Source: F23-B02 sp963625685 (GTDB taxonomy: Bacteria > Bacillota > Clostridia > Oscillospirales > Oscillospiraceae). Taken from it: a stretch of 64,000 nucleotides of DNA. The stretch covers positions 50,606 through 114,605 of the forward strand of contig CAVFTR010000006.1 in the NCBI GenBank assembly GCA_963625685.1, written 5' to 3'. This document shows positions 8,644-16,162 of the stretch, piece after piece. Position 1 is the first letter of the stretch; every line of letters starts with the position of its first letter. The notes beneath the pieces are model-generated. The model saw nothing but the letters and a program-made list of their open reading frames with translations. It did not search any database and was not told the DNA's origin. A program made the translations under genes and the position numbers.

Positions 8644-9834
8644 ATGATATCAGAAAAAATGCTCGCCCTCGGCAGAAGCGATAACGAGATACGCGCGATC
8701 GCGGCCTATGCCGATAAGCGCCGCGGCGAGATAGGCGGCGAAAATGTTTTTGACTTCAGCATCGGAAATCCCAGCGTTCCCGCGCCCGAGAAGGTGGAGA
8801 ATACCCTCATCGAGCTTCTCGAAAGCAGGGAGAGCCTCGCGCTGCACGGCTATACGGCAGCCCCCGGCGCCATGGCGGCGCGCAAGGCGGCCGCGGCCCG
8901 GGAGAGCGAAAGAGCGGGCTATGAGATACCGGCAGAGAGCATATATCTGACCTCCGGCGCGTCCTCGTCGCTGTCGATAGTCATGTCCGCGCTCGTGCGC
9001 GAGGGGGAGAAGGTCGCGGTGCTCGCACCGTTTTTCCCCGAGTACAGGGTCTTTGCCGAGAATGCCGGCGCCGAGCTCGTCGTGGTCCCGCCGGCGGGCG
9101 ACGATATGCAGCCGTTTATGGCCGCGTTTGAGGACGCCGTCGGGCAGGGCATCGCGGCGGTCATCATAAATTCGCCGAACAACCCCTCGGGCGCCGTTCT
9201 GAGCGAGCAGACGCTCAGGGTCATGGCGAAGATACTCGGAGAAGCCGAGGCCGAGCAGGGCAGGAGCATATACCTCATCGCCGACGAGCCGTACCGCGAG
9301 CTCGTCTACGGCGGCGTGAGCGTGCCCTTCGTGCCGGGCATTTACAACAACACCATCGTGTGCTACTCCTACTCCAAGAGCCTGTCGCTGCCCGGCGAGC
9401 GCCTGGGCTATATCATGGTCCCGCCCTGCGTAAAGGACAGCGCCGGGGTCTTCGCCGCCGTCTGCGGCGCGGGCAGGGCGCTCGGCTATGTCTGCGCGCC
9501 GAGCCTCATGCAGCACATGCTGACAAGCTGCGCCGATATCCTGCCGGATATCACGAGCTATGCCAGAAACCGCGATACGCTGTACAATGCGCTCATTTCC
9601 ATGGGCTTTGACTGCGTGAAGCCGGACGGCGCGTTCTATCTGTTTATAAAGGCGCCGAAGGGCGACAGCGCGGCAGGCTTCTGCGAAAGGGCAAAGCAGC
9701 TTGAGATACTTCTCGTCCCCTCGGACAGCTTCGGCATAGGGGGCTATGCCCGCCTTGCCTACTGCGTGTCCGAAAGGACCGCCGAGGCCTCGCTCCCGGC
9801 CTTCAAAAAGCTCGCTGAAGCCTACGGCCTGTAA
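8644..9834 (+). CDS. PLP-dependent class I/II aminotransferase (probable aromatic aminotransferase)
   Basis: A 396-residue fold-type I aminotransferase. It has SGASSSLSIV (PLP phosphate loop), NSPNNPSGAVLS, ADEPYRELVY and SYSKSLSLPGERLGY, which carries the Schiff-base lysine. AGGAGGT ends 5 nt before the ATG at 8644; longer upstream frames run inside the DAHP synthase gene. It is last in the aromatic operon, 11 nt after DAHP synthase, so transamination of phenylpyruvate and 4-hydroxyphenylpyruvate is the likely job. Exact substrate range is inferred from context only. Confidence 0.85.
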   Translation: MISEKMLALGRSDNEIRAIAAYADKRRGEIGGENVFDFSIGNPSVPAPEKVENTLIELLESRESLALHGYTAAPGAMAARKAAAARESERAGYEIPAESIYLTSGASSSLSIVMSALVREGEKVAVLAPFFPEYRVFAENAGAELVVVPPAGDDMQPFMAAFEDAVGQGIAAVIINSPNNPSGAVLSEQTLRVMAKILGEAEAEQGRSIYLIADEPYRELVYGGVSVPFVPGIYNNTIVCYSYSKSLSLPGERLGYIMVPPCVKDSAGVFAAVCGAGRALGYVCAPSLMQHMLTSCADILPDITSYARNRDTLYNALISMGFDCVKPDGAFYLFIKAPKGDSAAGFCERAKQLEILLVPSDSFGIGGYARLAYCVSERTAEASLPAFKKLAEAYGL

Positions 9835-9844
9835 AACGAAAAAG

Positions 9845-9879
9845 CTCCGTATGGGAAAACCCATACGGAGATTTTTTTT
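9845..9879 (+). terminator. Terminator of the aromatic operon (bidirectional)
   Basis: CTCCGTATGGG (9845-9855), an AAAA loop, CCCATACGGAG (9860-9870) and then ATTTTTTTT: a perfect 11-bp stem with U-tract. On the minus strand the same stem is followed by CTTTTTCG, so it can also end the convergent ABC transporter transcript. Confidence 0.93.
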
Positions 9880-9886
9880 GACTGTA

Positions 9887-11482
9887 TCACAGATGCCGGA
9901 GTATATCGCCGCCCCTTTTGAACAGCCATCTGAGCTCAAGAGCGGAGACGAGGGAGAAAAGCGCGCATATGAGCCATGCCGAGGCCGCGTCGCCGAGCCT
10001 TGCAGACAGCAGATAGCAGCCGTAGCCGCCGAGCCCCGCCGTTATATAGCCGACGAGCATCACGATGATGATACTCGTGTTCTGCTTTACGGCGGCGGTC
10101 TCGCTCTGCCAGTTAAGGTTCGGACTTTGGAGTCCGACCATCAGGCCGAGAGACGCGGTGAAGAGCGTGAAGACTGCCGGAAGCGCGAGGCAGGCCGCGG
10201 CCGTCAGAGCCCCGGGACGAAAAACGATGCAGACGCAGACCGAGCAGTACAGCGCCGGAACTGCCGTCAGCAGCATGTGGAGCGCAAGCTTTGCGCGCAG
10301 AAGCTCCTGCGGACGCACGGGCAGAGACTGCGCTATCCACAGGCTCCTGCCCTCGAGTGAAACGGAGGGCGCGGTCAGGTCGTTCATGGCGCACACAAAG
10401 CACACGCCGAAGCACAGGAGCACCGCGCACAGCCCGCCCGGCAGGGAGATCGAGGAGCTAAAGTACACAATACCCTGCCTCTGGATGAGCAGGAACGTGC
10501 CCGCTATGAGCAGCAGCGGCGTGCCGAGGGCGCAGTTGAGCATATACGTCGGGCTTGCCAGCAGACGCGCGCTCTCCTTGAACAGAAGCGCCGAGCGGAC
10601 GCTGCGCATCTTAGCCGTGCGCGAGCGGTATACGCGCTTCGAGATCTTCTCGGAGGCCGTCGCTATCCTTATGAAGCTGCGCGAGAGGACGGCGCAGGTC
10701 GCGACAAACAGCGCGCCCACCGCGAGCGTGAGATACAGCATCGAAAGCCAGCCGCCCTGCCCGCAGTCGCCGACGATGTACAGGACATAGGCCGAGTCCA
10801 TGATCGCTTCGCCTATGAGCGCGGCGTTTATGACGAGCTCCTGCAGATATTCGGAGAGGTGGAAGAAGAAAAAGTAGTAGAATCCGAAGAATACGAGCGA
10901 GAGCAGCACAACGACGAGAGAGCGGTTTTTAAGGTGCGCGCTCACGCGCGCGACCACCCAGCCGAGGATGCAGGAGAGCGAGAATACGAATATGCTCACG
11001 AGCAGCGTCAGCAGCAGGGAGCCGACAACGCCCGCGGCGGCGGGCCTTGCGACGATATAGTAGACGATATCGGCCGGCAGCAGGACCACCGCGACGAACA
11101 TGAGCCCCATGAGGTACACGCCAGTAAGGCGCGAGGCGAGTATATACCGCGCCGGCACCGGCAGCGAGAGCATGAGGTCGTTGTCCTTGGCCCTGTACAG
11201 GCTTGAATAGGTGTTGAACGCGCCGCCGAACACGCCAAGAAGCAGCGCGGTGAGCGTCATTATATCGAAATACAGCCAGTCGAGCCCAAGCCCGGCAAAC
11301 GGCCTGCACAGGGTGTAGGACAGGGAGGTGAACATGCCGCCGATGACGACGATCATCAGAAACGCGTACAGCGCGATGAGCAGTATGCTCGACGCTTTGG
11401 AGCGCGCGGCACCCTTTTTGCGGTCGTAGAAAAAGCTGCTGTTGAGCTCGTACAGCTGCTTGCGGATGAGTATCTTCAGCAT
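9887..11482 (-). CDS. ABC exporter permease, ~12 membrane segments
   Basis: A 531-residue integral membrane protein with about twelve hydrophobic segments in two groups, separated by a charged cytoplasmic stretch (SKRVYRSRTAKMRSVRSA) in the middle. The pattern matches large permeases of ABC-2-like exporters that pair with one short ATPase. It overlaps the 3' end of the ATPase gene (11476-12189) by 7 nt, so the two are translationally coupled and probably form one complex. The substrate is unknown. The gene converges on the aromatic operon and shares its terminator. Confidence 0.75.
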   Translation of the reverse strand: MLKILIRKQLYELNSSFFYDRKKGAARSKASSILLIALYAFLMIVVIGGMFTSLSYTLCRPFAGLGLDWLYFDIMTLTALLLGVFGGAFNTYSSLYRAKDNDLMLSLPVPARYILASRLTGVYLMGLMFVAVVLLPADIVYYIVARPAAAGVVGSLLLTLLVSIFVFSLSCILGWVVARVSAHLKNRSLVVVLLSLVFFGFYYFFFFHLSEYLQELVINAALIGEAIMDSAYVLYIVGDCGQGGWLSMLYLTLAVGALFVATCAVLSRSFIRIATASEKISKRVYRSRTAKMRSVRSALLFKESARLLASPTYMLNCALGTPLLLIAGTFLLIQRQGIVYFSSSISLPGGLCAVLLCFGVCFVCAMNDLTAPSVSLEGRSLWIAQSLPVRPQELLRAKLALHMLLTAVPALYCSVCVCIVFRPGALTAAACLALPAVFTLFTASLGLMVGLQSPNLNWQSETAAVKQNTSIIIVMLVGYITAGLGGYGCYLLSARLGDAASAWLICALFSLVSALELRWLFKRGGDILRHL

Positions 11483-12189
11483 GACACGTCCTCCAGCTCG
11501 AGGAATACCTCCTCCAGGCTGTCGTCGCCCTTGACCTCGGCCATGGTGCCCGAGCGGATGAGCCGGCCGCCCTTTATGATGGCGACCTGATCGCAGAGCT
11601 TTTCGGCGACCTCAAGAACGTGGGTCGAAAAGAAGATGGCGCCGCCTCCGTCGCAGAGCTCGCGCATCATGCCCTTGAGTATGTGCGCGGCCTTCGGGTC
11701 GAGGCCGACGAAGGGCTCGTCCATGATGATGAGCCTCGGAGAATGTATCCATGCGGAGATGATGGCGAGCTTCTGCTTCATGCCGTGCGAGTAGGCCGAT
11801 ACCGGCTGCGCGAGATCGTCCGTGAGCTCAAAGAGCGCGGCGTATTTTTCGATGCGCTCACGCCTGTCCTCGGGGCTCACGCCGAAGATATCGGCGATGA
11901 AATTGAGGTATTTTATGCCCGTCATGAACTCGTACAGGTCGGGATTGTCGGGGATATAGGCGAAAAGCCGCTTGCAGGCGAGAGGGTCCTGTCTTATCGA
12001 AACACCGTTTATGAGTATCTCGCCCTCGTCAAAATCGAGGATGCCGACCACGGCCTTGAGCGTCGTTGTCTTGCCCGCGCCGTTGTGGCCGATAAAGCCG
12101 TAGATCGTGCCGGGGGCAATGTGCAGGCTGAGGTCGTCCACGGCCTTCTTCTCGCCGTAGCATTTTGTCAGTCCTTTGATATCGAGCAT
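11476..12189 (-). CDS. ABC transporter ATP-binding protein
   Basis: A 237-residue ABC ATPase beginning MLDIKGLTKCYGEKKAVDDL. It has Walker A GHNGAGKTT, the Q-loop region, signature YSHGMKQKLAI, Walker B LIIMDEPFVGLDP and the switch histidine in FFSTHVLE. GGAGGT lies 7 nt before the ATG at 12189; an in-frame ATG at 12204 lies upstream of that ribosome binding site and is not preferred. It powers the adjacent permease. The subfamily resembles bacitracin/Na+ exporter-type ATPases, but the substrate cannot be deduced. Confidence 0.9.
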   Translation of the reverse strand: MLDIKGLTKCYGEKKAVDDLSLHIAPGTIYGFIGHNGAGKTTTLKAVVGILDFDEGEILINGVSIRQDPLACKRLFAYIPDNPDLYEFMTGIKYLNFIADIFGVSPEDRRERIEKYAALFELTDDLAQPVSAYSHGMKQKLAIISAWIHSPRLIIMDEPFVGLDPKAAHILKGMMRELCDGGGAIFFSTHVLEVAEKLCDQVAIIKGGRLIRSGTMAEVKGDDSLEEVFLELEDVSC

Positions 12190-12291
12190 ATGCAGTACCT
12201 CCATGGTGTTTGGTCAGCTAAATCATATAGTAATAAAAGAGCACAGTCAAGGCACTTATGACAAATTTATAACATGCCCGTGTAATTTTCA

Positions 12292-12330
12292 TGTAAAAAA
12301 CGGTATGCATGTTCATAATGCATACCGTTT
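12292..12330 (-). terminator. Terminator of the sodium-pump decarboxylase operon
   Basis: AAACGGTATGCAT (12298-12310) and ATGCATACCGTTT (12318-12330) form a perfect 13-bp stem. Read on the minus strand it is followed by TTTTTTACATG, placed 13 nt after the oadB stop. Confidence 0.9.
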
Positions 12331-12343
12331 GGTTTGAGCTTGC

Positions 12344-13567
12344 TCAGCCGCCGAAGACGGACAGCAGGAAGCCCGCCGCGATGGCAGAGCCGATAACGCC
12401 GGCGACGTTGGGTCCCATCGCGTGCATGAGCAGGAAGTTTGTCTTGTTGTACTTTCTGCCGACGTCCTGGGAAACGCGCGCCGCCATGGGAACGGCCGAA
12501 ACGCCCGCCGAGCCTATGAGGGGATTTATCTTCTTACCGGAGGTGTAGTACATCACAACGCCGCCGAGAAGACCGCCGACCGTGGAGATAGCGAAGGCGA
12601 ACAGACCGAGGAAGATGATCTTTATCGTGGCTGCGCTCAGGAAGTTCTGAGCGACCATCGTCGCGCCGACGGAGGTCGCGAGGAAGATGGTGACGATGTT
12701 CATCAGCGCGTTCTGCGCGGTGTCCGACAGGCGGTCTGTAACGCCGCACTCACGGAAGAGGTTGCCGAGCATCAGGCAGCCGATGAGCGGAGCGGTCGAG
12801 GGCAGAAGCAGGATAACGAAGGTCGCGACGACGATGGGGAAGATGATCTTCTCCGTCTTGGAGACCTCGCGCGCCTGCTCCATCTTAACCTCGCGCATCT
12901 CCTTGGTGGTGCACAGCTTCATAAGAGGCGGCTGGATAAGCGGGATGAGCGCCATGTAGGAATAGGCCGCGATGGCGATGGGCCCCAGAAGATGCGGGGC
13001 GAGCTTCGTAGTCAGGAATATGGCGGTCGGGCCGTCCGCGCCGCCGATGATGCCGATAGACGCGCCCTCGGGGCCCGTAAAGCCCAGCGCGATAGCGCCG
13101 AGGAAGGCGACGAACACGCCCAGCTGCGCCGATGCGCCCATGAGCAGGCTCTTGGGGTTTGCAAGCAGCGGGCCGAAGTCGGTCATCGCGCCGACGCCGA
13201 GGAAGATAAGCGAGGGGTAGATGCCGGCCTTGACGCCGATGTAGAAGAAGTCGAGCAGTCCGGCGCCGGACATCACGTGGCCGTAGCTGTGATAATAGGG
13301 GCTCGCCTCGTCGAGGAAGGCCTCCCACAGCTCGGGGTGATACAGCGCGTTCTCGCCCATGCCGATGAAATAGCTCAGGTTTGTCAGCAGGCAGCCGAAG
13401 GCTATGCCGCACAGGAGCAGAGGCTCGAACTTTTTGACTATGCCAAGGTACAGGAGCACGAAGGCGATGATTATCATGACGAGGTTTTTCCAGCCGCCGT
13501 CGGTCGTGAAGAACGCGGCGAAGCCGGACTCAAGCGCGAGCTTCTGGAGAGTACCGAGAATGTCCAT
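12344..13567 (-). CDS. oadB: Na+-translocating decarboxylase subunit beta
   Basis: A 407-residue polytopic membrane protein of the OadB/GcdB/MmdB family. Diagnostic stretches are GSGLLDFFYIG-like GAGLLDFFYIGVKAGIYP, GFTGPEGASIGIIGGADGPT and GSAGVSAVPMAAR. The beta subunit couples decarboxylation of carboxybiotin to export of Na+. AAGGAGGT precedes the ATG at 13567. It is the last gene of an operon oadA-oadG-biotin carrier-oadB transcribed leftward. The subunit family does not by itself tell oxaloacetate, malonate-type or glutaconyl substrates apart. Confidence 0.9.
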   Translation of the reverse strand: MDILGTLQKLALESGFAAFFTTDGGWKNLVMIIIAFVLLYLGIVKKFEPLLLCGIAFGCLLTNLSYFIGMGENALYHPELWEAFLDEASPYYHSYGHVMSGAGLLDFFYIGVKAGIYPSLIFLGVGAMTDFGPLLANPKSLLMGASAQLGVFVAFLGAIALGFTGPEGASIGIIGGADGPTAIFLTTKLAPHLLGPIAIAAYSYMALIPLIQPPLMKLCTTKEMREVKMEQAREVSKTEKIIFPIVVATFVILLLPSTAPLIGCLMLGNLFRECGVTDRLSDTAQNALMNIVTIFLATSVGATMVAQNFLSAATIKIIFLGLFAFAISTVGGLLGGVVMYYTSGKKINPLIGSAGVSAVPMAARVSQDVGRKYNKTNFLLMHAMGPNVAGVIGSAIAAGFLLSVFGG

Positions 13568-13578
13568 CCCTTACCTCC

Positions 13579-13980
13579 TTACGCTATGACGACAAGAGGA
13601 GCACCGGTCTCGACTACTGCGCCCTTTGCCGCAACGATCTGAGCGACGGTGCCGGACTTGGTGGCGACGATCTCGTTTTCCATTTTCATTGCCTCGAGGA
13701 CGAGCAGCACGTCGCCCTCCTCGACCCTCTGGCCCTGCGCGACGTTTATCTTGAGGATGTTGCCGGGCATGGGGCTCTTCACGACCTCGCCGGCGGCGAG
13801 AGCCGCGCCTGCGGGTGCTGCGGGAGCTGCCGCTGCGGGAGCCGCCGCGACGGGAGCCGCGGCCACGACGGGCGCGGGGGCCGCGGGGGCGTATGCCTCG
13901 TACTCGTCGACGAGCATGGCCTTGCCGGCCTCGACCTCGACCTCGTAGGTCTTATTATTTAAGGTTACCTTATATTTCAT
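13579..13980 (-). CDS. Biotin carboxyl carrier protein of the Na+ pump
   Basis: A 133-residue protein with an N-terminal segment MKYKVTLNNKTYEVEVE. An Ala/Pro-rich flexible linker (residues ~30-62) follows, then a C-terminal biotinyl domain containing VLEAMKMENEI, where the Lys is biotinylated. It shuttles CO2 from the OadA active site to the membrane beta subunit. It is encoded separately rather than fused to the alpha subunit, as in glutaconyl- or methylmalonyl-CoA decarboxylases and some OadA systems. It overlaps the upstream gamma gene by 11 nt. Confidence 0.92.
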   Translation of the reverse strand: MKYKVTLNNKTYEVEVEAGKAMLVDEYEAYAPAAPAPVVAAAPVAAAPAAAAPAAPAGAALAAGEVVKSPMPGNILKINVAQGQRVEEGDVLLVLEAMKMENEIVATKSGTVAQIVAAKGAVVETGAPLVVIA

Positions 13981-14308
13981 CTTCCTTGACCTCCTTGATT
14001 GAAATAAAGCGCAGCTCGTTTACAGGCTTGCCGAGACTGTCCGCGACGATGGCCATTATCATGGCCGCGTCCCTGGGATCGGTGTCGTAGAGCCTGAGCT
14101 CGCCGGCGGAGCCGGGCGCTTCGGGGATGACGGGTACGGCTGCGGGAGCCGCCGCGGGCGCGGGGGCCTGCTTTGCCCTGCTTACCATGATCTTTCCCAT
14201 TATCATAACGACCCACATGAGCAGCACGAGGCCGAAGAAAACGACGATATAGCCGAGCAGAGCGGCAAGCGCGGCGTCGCCGAAGGAGATGTGTATCAGA
14301 TCAGTCAT
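13970..14308 (-). CDS. oadG: Sodium pump decarboxylase gamma subunit (OadG family)
   Basis: A 112-residue protein with a single N-terminal membrane helix (LLGYIVVFFGLVLLMWVVMIMG, residues ~18-39), a short Ala/Pro linker and a C-terminal cytoplasmic segment. This is the typical OadG arrangement, which anchors and assembles the complex. The C-terminus has no His-rich zinc motif. Its last 11 nt overlap the biotin-carrier gene. GAGGAGG lies upstream of the ATG at 14308. Confidence 0.8.
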   Translation of the reverse strand: MTDLIHISFGDAALAALLGYIVVFFGLVLLMWVVMIMGKIMVSRAKQAPAPAAAPAAVPVIPEAPGSAGELRLYDTDPRDAAMIMAIVADSLGKPVNELRFISIKEVKEDEI

Positions 14309-14321
14309 CGTCTAAACCTCC

Positions 14322-15704
14322 TCAGGCCTCGGTAATGGTGTAGCGAACGACCTTTTCCTCGGCCTCGCGGCGCTTTTCAAAGAAGCTCTCCGCGACCTGC
14401 GGGAAGGCGATGTAGCTGAGCACGTCCTCCTCGCACCTTGCGGTATCGCCGAGGTATGCCGCCGCCTTTTCATAGGTGTCGGTCGGGAGCGTGTCGGCGT
14501 AGCGGCCCTCGACGGGCTTTTCGCCGCCGAGTATCTTCGCGCGCACGGCCTCGTCGATGGGGGCGGGCGTTCTGCCGTATTCGCCGCGGCAGTAGGCCTT
14601 GATCTCCGCGCCGACGTTCTTGTAGCGCTCGCCCGCGAGCACGTTCTGCACCGCCTGCGAGCCGACGAGCTGGCTGGTCGGGGTGACGAGCGGGGGATAG
14701 CCCATGTCCTTGCGCACGCGCGGAGTTTCGATGAGCGCGTCCTCGAACTTGTCCAGCGCGTTCATCATCTTCAGCTGGCTGAGAAGATTCGAGAGCATGC
14801 CGCCGGGTATCTGATAGGTCAGGCACTGGGTGTCGGTGCTCATGGAGATGGGGTTGAGCGTGCCGTCGGCGAGGTAATCGTTGCGGATGGGCTTGAAGTA
14901 GTTTGCCATTTCTATGAGTATCTTCTCGTCGAGCGCGGCGTCGTAGCCGAGCTCGCGCAGCGCGTAGTACAGCGTCTCGGTAGCGGGCTGCGAGGTGCCG
15001 CCGGAGAAGGGAGATATAGCGGTGTCGATAACGTCGGCTCCGGCCTCGATGCCCTTGAGATAGGTCATGAAGGCAAGACCCGTGGTGCAGTGCGTGTGCA
15101 GAACGACGGGAAGGTCCACGGCGTCCTTTATGCCGGAGACGAGGTCGTATGCGCTCTGCGGCGTCATGATGCCGGCCATGTCCTTGATGCAGATGGAGCT
15201 CACGCCCATCTTTTCAAGCTCCTTTACCATCTCGACGAACTTTGCCGTCGTGTGTACGGGGCTCGTGGTGTAGGAGATGGTGCCCGAGGCCATAGCGCCC
15301 TGCTTTACGGTCTCCTCGATGGCGACCCTGAGGTTATCGGTATCGTTGAGCGCGTCGAATATGCGGATGATGTCTATGCCGTTTTTGACCGAGGCGCGCA
15401 CGAAGCGGCGCACGACGTCGTCGGGATAATGCTTGTAGCCGAGAATGTTCTGTCCGCGCAGGAGCATCTGGAGCTTGGTGTTGGGCATCTTTGCGCGGAT
15501 CTTACGCAGGCGCTCCCAGGGATCCTCGCCGAGAAAGCGCAGGCAGACGTCGAAGGTAGCGCCGCCCCAGCATTCTACGGAGTAGAATCCGGCCTTGTCC
15601 ATGCTTTCAAGGATGGGCTCGAACTTGTCGTAGGGAAGCCTTGTCGCAATGAGTGACTGGTTTGCGTCGCGAAGCACGGTTTCCGTAAACTGTACTTTCT
15701 TCAT
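14322..15704 (-). CDS. oadA: Oxaloacetate decarboxylase alpha subunit (carboxyltransferase)
   Basis: A 460-residue carboxyltransferase starting MKKVQFTETVLRDANQSLIATRLP, a TIM-barrel signature, with GGATFDVCLRFLGEDPW, LRGQNILGYKHY, KDMAGIMTP and LHTHCTTG (metal-binding His). There is no fused biotinyl domain; that function is the separate gene at 13579-13980. GGGAGG precedes the ATG at 15704, and an upstream in-frame ATG (15740) lacks a ribosome site. It transfers CO2 from oxaloacetate (or a related acid) to biotin. With OadB/G it forms a Na+ pump. The pyruvate carboxylase subunit B family is very similar, but the beta/gamma genes favour a pump. Confidence 0.9.
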   Translation of the reverse strand: MKKVQFTETVLRDANQSLIATRLPYDKFEPILESMDKAGFYSVECWGGATFDVCLRFLGEDPWERLRKIRAKMPNTKLQMLLRGQNILGYKHYPDDVVRRFVRASVKNGIDIIRIFDALNDTDNLRVAIEETVKQGAMASGTISYTTSPVHTTAKFVEMVKELEKMGVSSICIKDMAGIMTPQSAYDLVSGIKDAVDLPVVLHTHCTTGLAFMTYLKGIEAGADVIDTAISPFSGGTSQPATETLYYALRELGYDAALDEKILIEMANYFKPIRNDYLADGTLNPISMSTDTQCLTYQIPGGMLSNLLSQLKMMNALDKFEDALIETPRVRKDMGYPPLVTPTSQLVGSQAVQNVLAGERYKNVGAEIKAYCRGEYGRTPAPIDEAVRAKILGGEKPVEGRYADTLPTDTYEKAAAYLGDTARCEEDVLSYIAFPQVAESFFEKRREAEEKVVRYTITEA

Positions 15705-15803
15705 GTTTTCCTCCCGAATTTCAAAATTTATCAACATCATATAGTATAGTATAAAGTTTCCGCAAATTCTACACTTATTTTAGGCAAATTTATAACAATC
15801 AGG

Positions 15804-15843
15804 GCAAAAAAAGCGGAGGCAGCTTGATCGGCTGCCTCCGCTT
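15804..15843 (-). terminator. Terminator of the penicillin-binding protein transcript
   Basis: AAGCGGAGGCAGC (15811-15823) and GCTGCCTCCGCTT (15831-15843) form a perfect 13-bp stem. On the minus strand it runs into seven T residues. It lies 15 nt after the stop of the 94-residue gene. Confidence 0.92.
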
Positions 15844-15857
15844 GGGGAAATATTCGC

Positions 15858-16142
15858 TTATTTCGAGGCCAGAGCCCTGTCGAGCCAGACGCTCGCGACG
15901 TCCATGGCCGCCCAGAAGCCGTCCTTCTCGCTTTTCTTGACGATGCGGTCGCGCGATTTGACCGAGGGGTCCGTGAGCTGGAGCTGGACGGATACCTTCG
16001 TTGCGACATCGAGATCCCTGACCTTCTTCGTGTCCATTATCTGAAGCATGATGATGTATTTGTCGGCCATGCTGCCGTAATAGACTATGTTTCCTGCGCG
16101 CTGCAGGGGATGTCCCTTGTATTCAAGCGTTTTGTTTGCCAA
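15858..16142 (-). CDS. Small conserved hypothetical protein (94 aa)
   Basis: The start is TTG at 16142, 7 nt after AGGAGG. The product begins MANKTLEYKGHPLQRAGNIVYYG and is a soluble, mixed alpha/beta-looking protein with no signal peptide or cofactor motif. I do not recognise a named domain. Sequence segments such as YYGSMADKYIIMLQI and a central V-S-V-Q-L-Q-L strand suggest a compact fold. It lies 20 nt downstream of the PBP gene and before a strong terminator, so it is probably co-transcribed with it. Confidence 0.65.
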   Translation of the reverse strand: MANKTLEYKGHPLQRAGNIVYYGSMADKYIIMLQIMDTKKVRDLDVATKVSVQLQLTDPSVKSRDRIVKKSEKDGFWAAMDVASVWLDRALASK

Positions 16143-16162
16143 AGCTGTTCCTCCTTGTCTGC

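Noticed and set aside
8650..9939. 429-codon minus-strand frame opposite the aminotransferase
   Set aside because: Shadow frame that would run across the bidirectional terminator at 9845-9879.
12422..13642. 406-codon plus-strand frame opposite oadB
   Set aside because: Translation is charged low-complexity; oadB is certain on the other strand.
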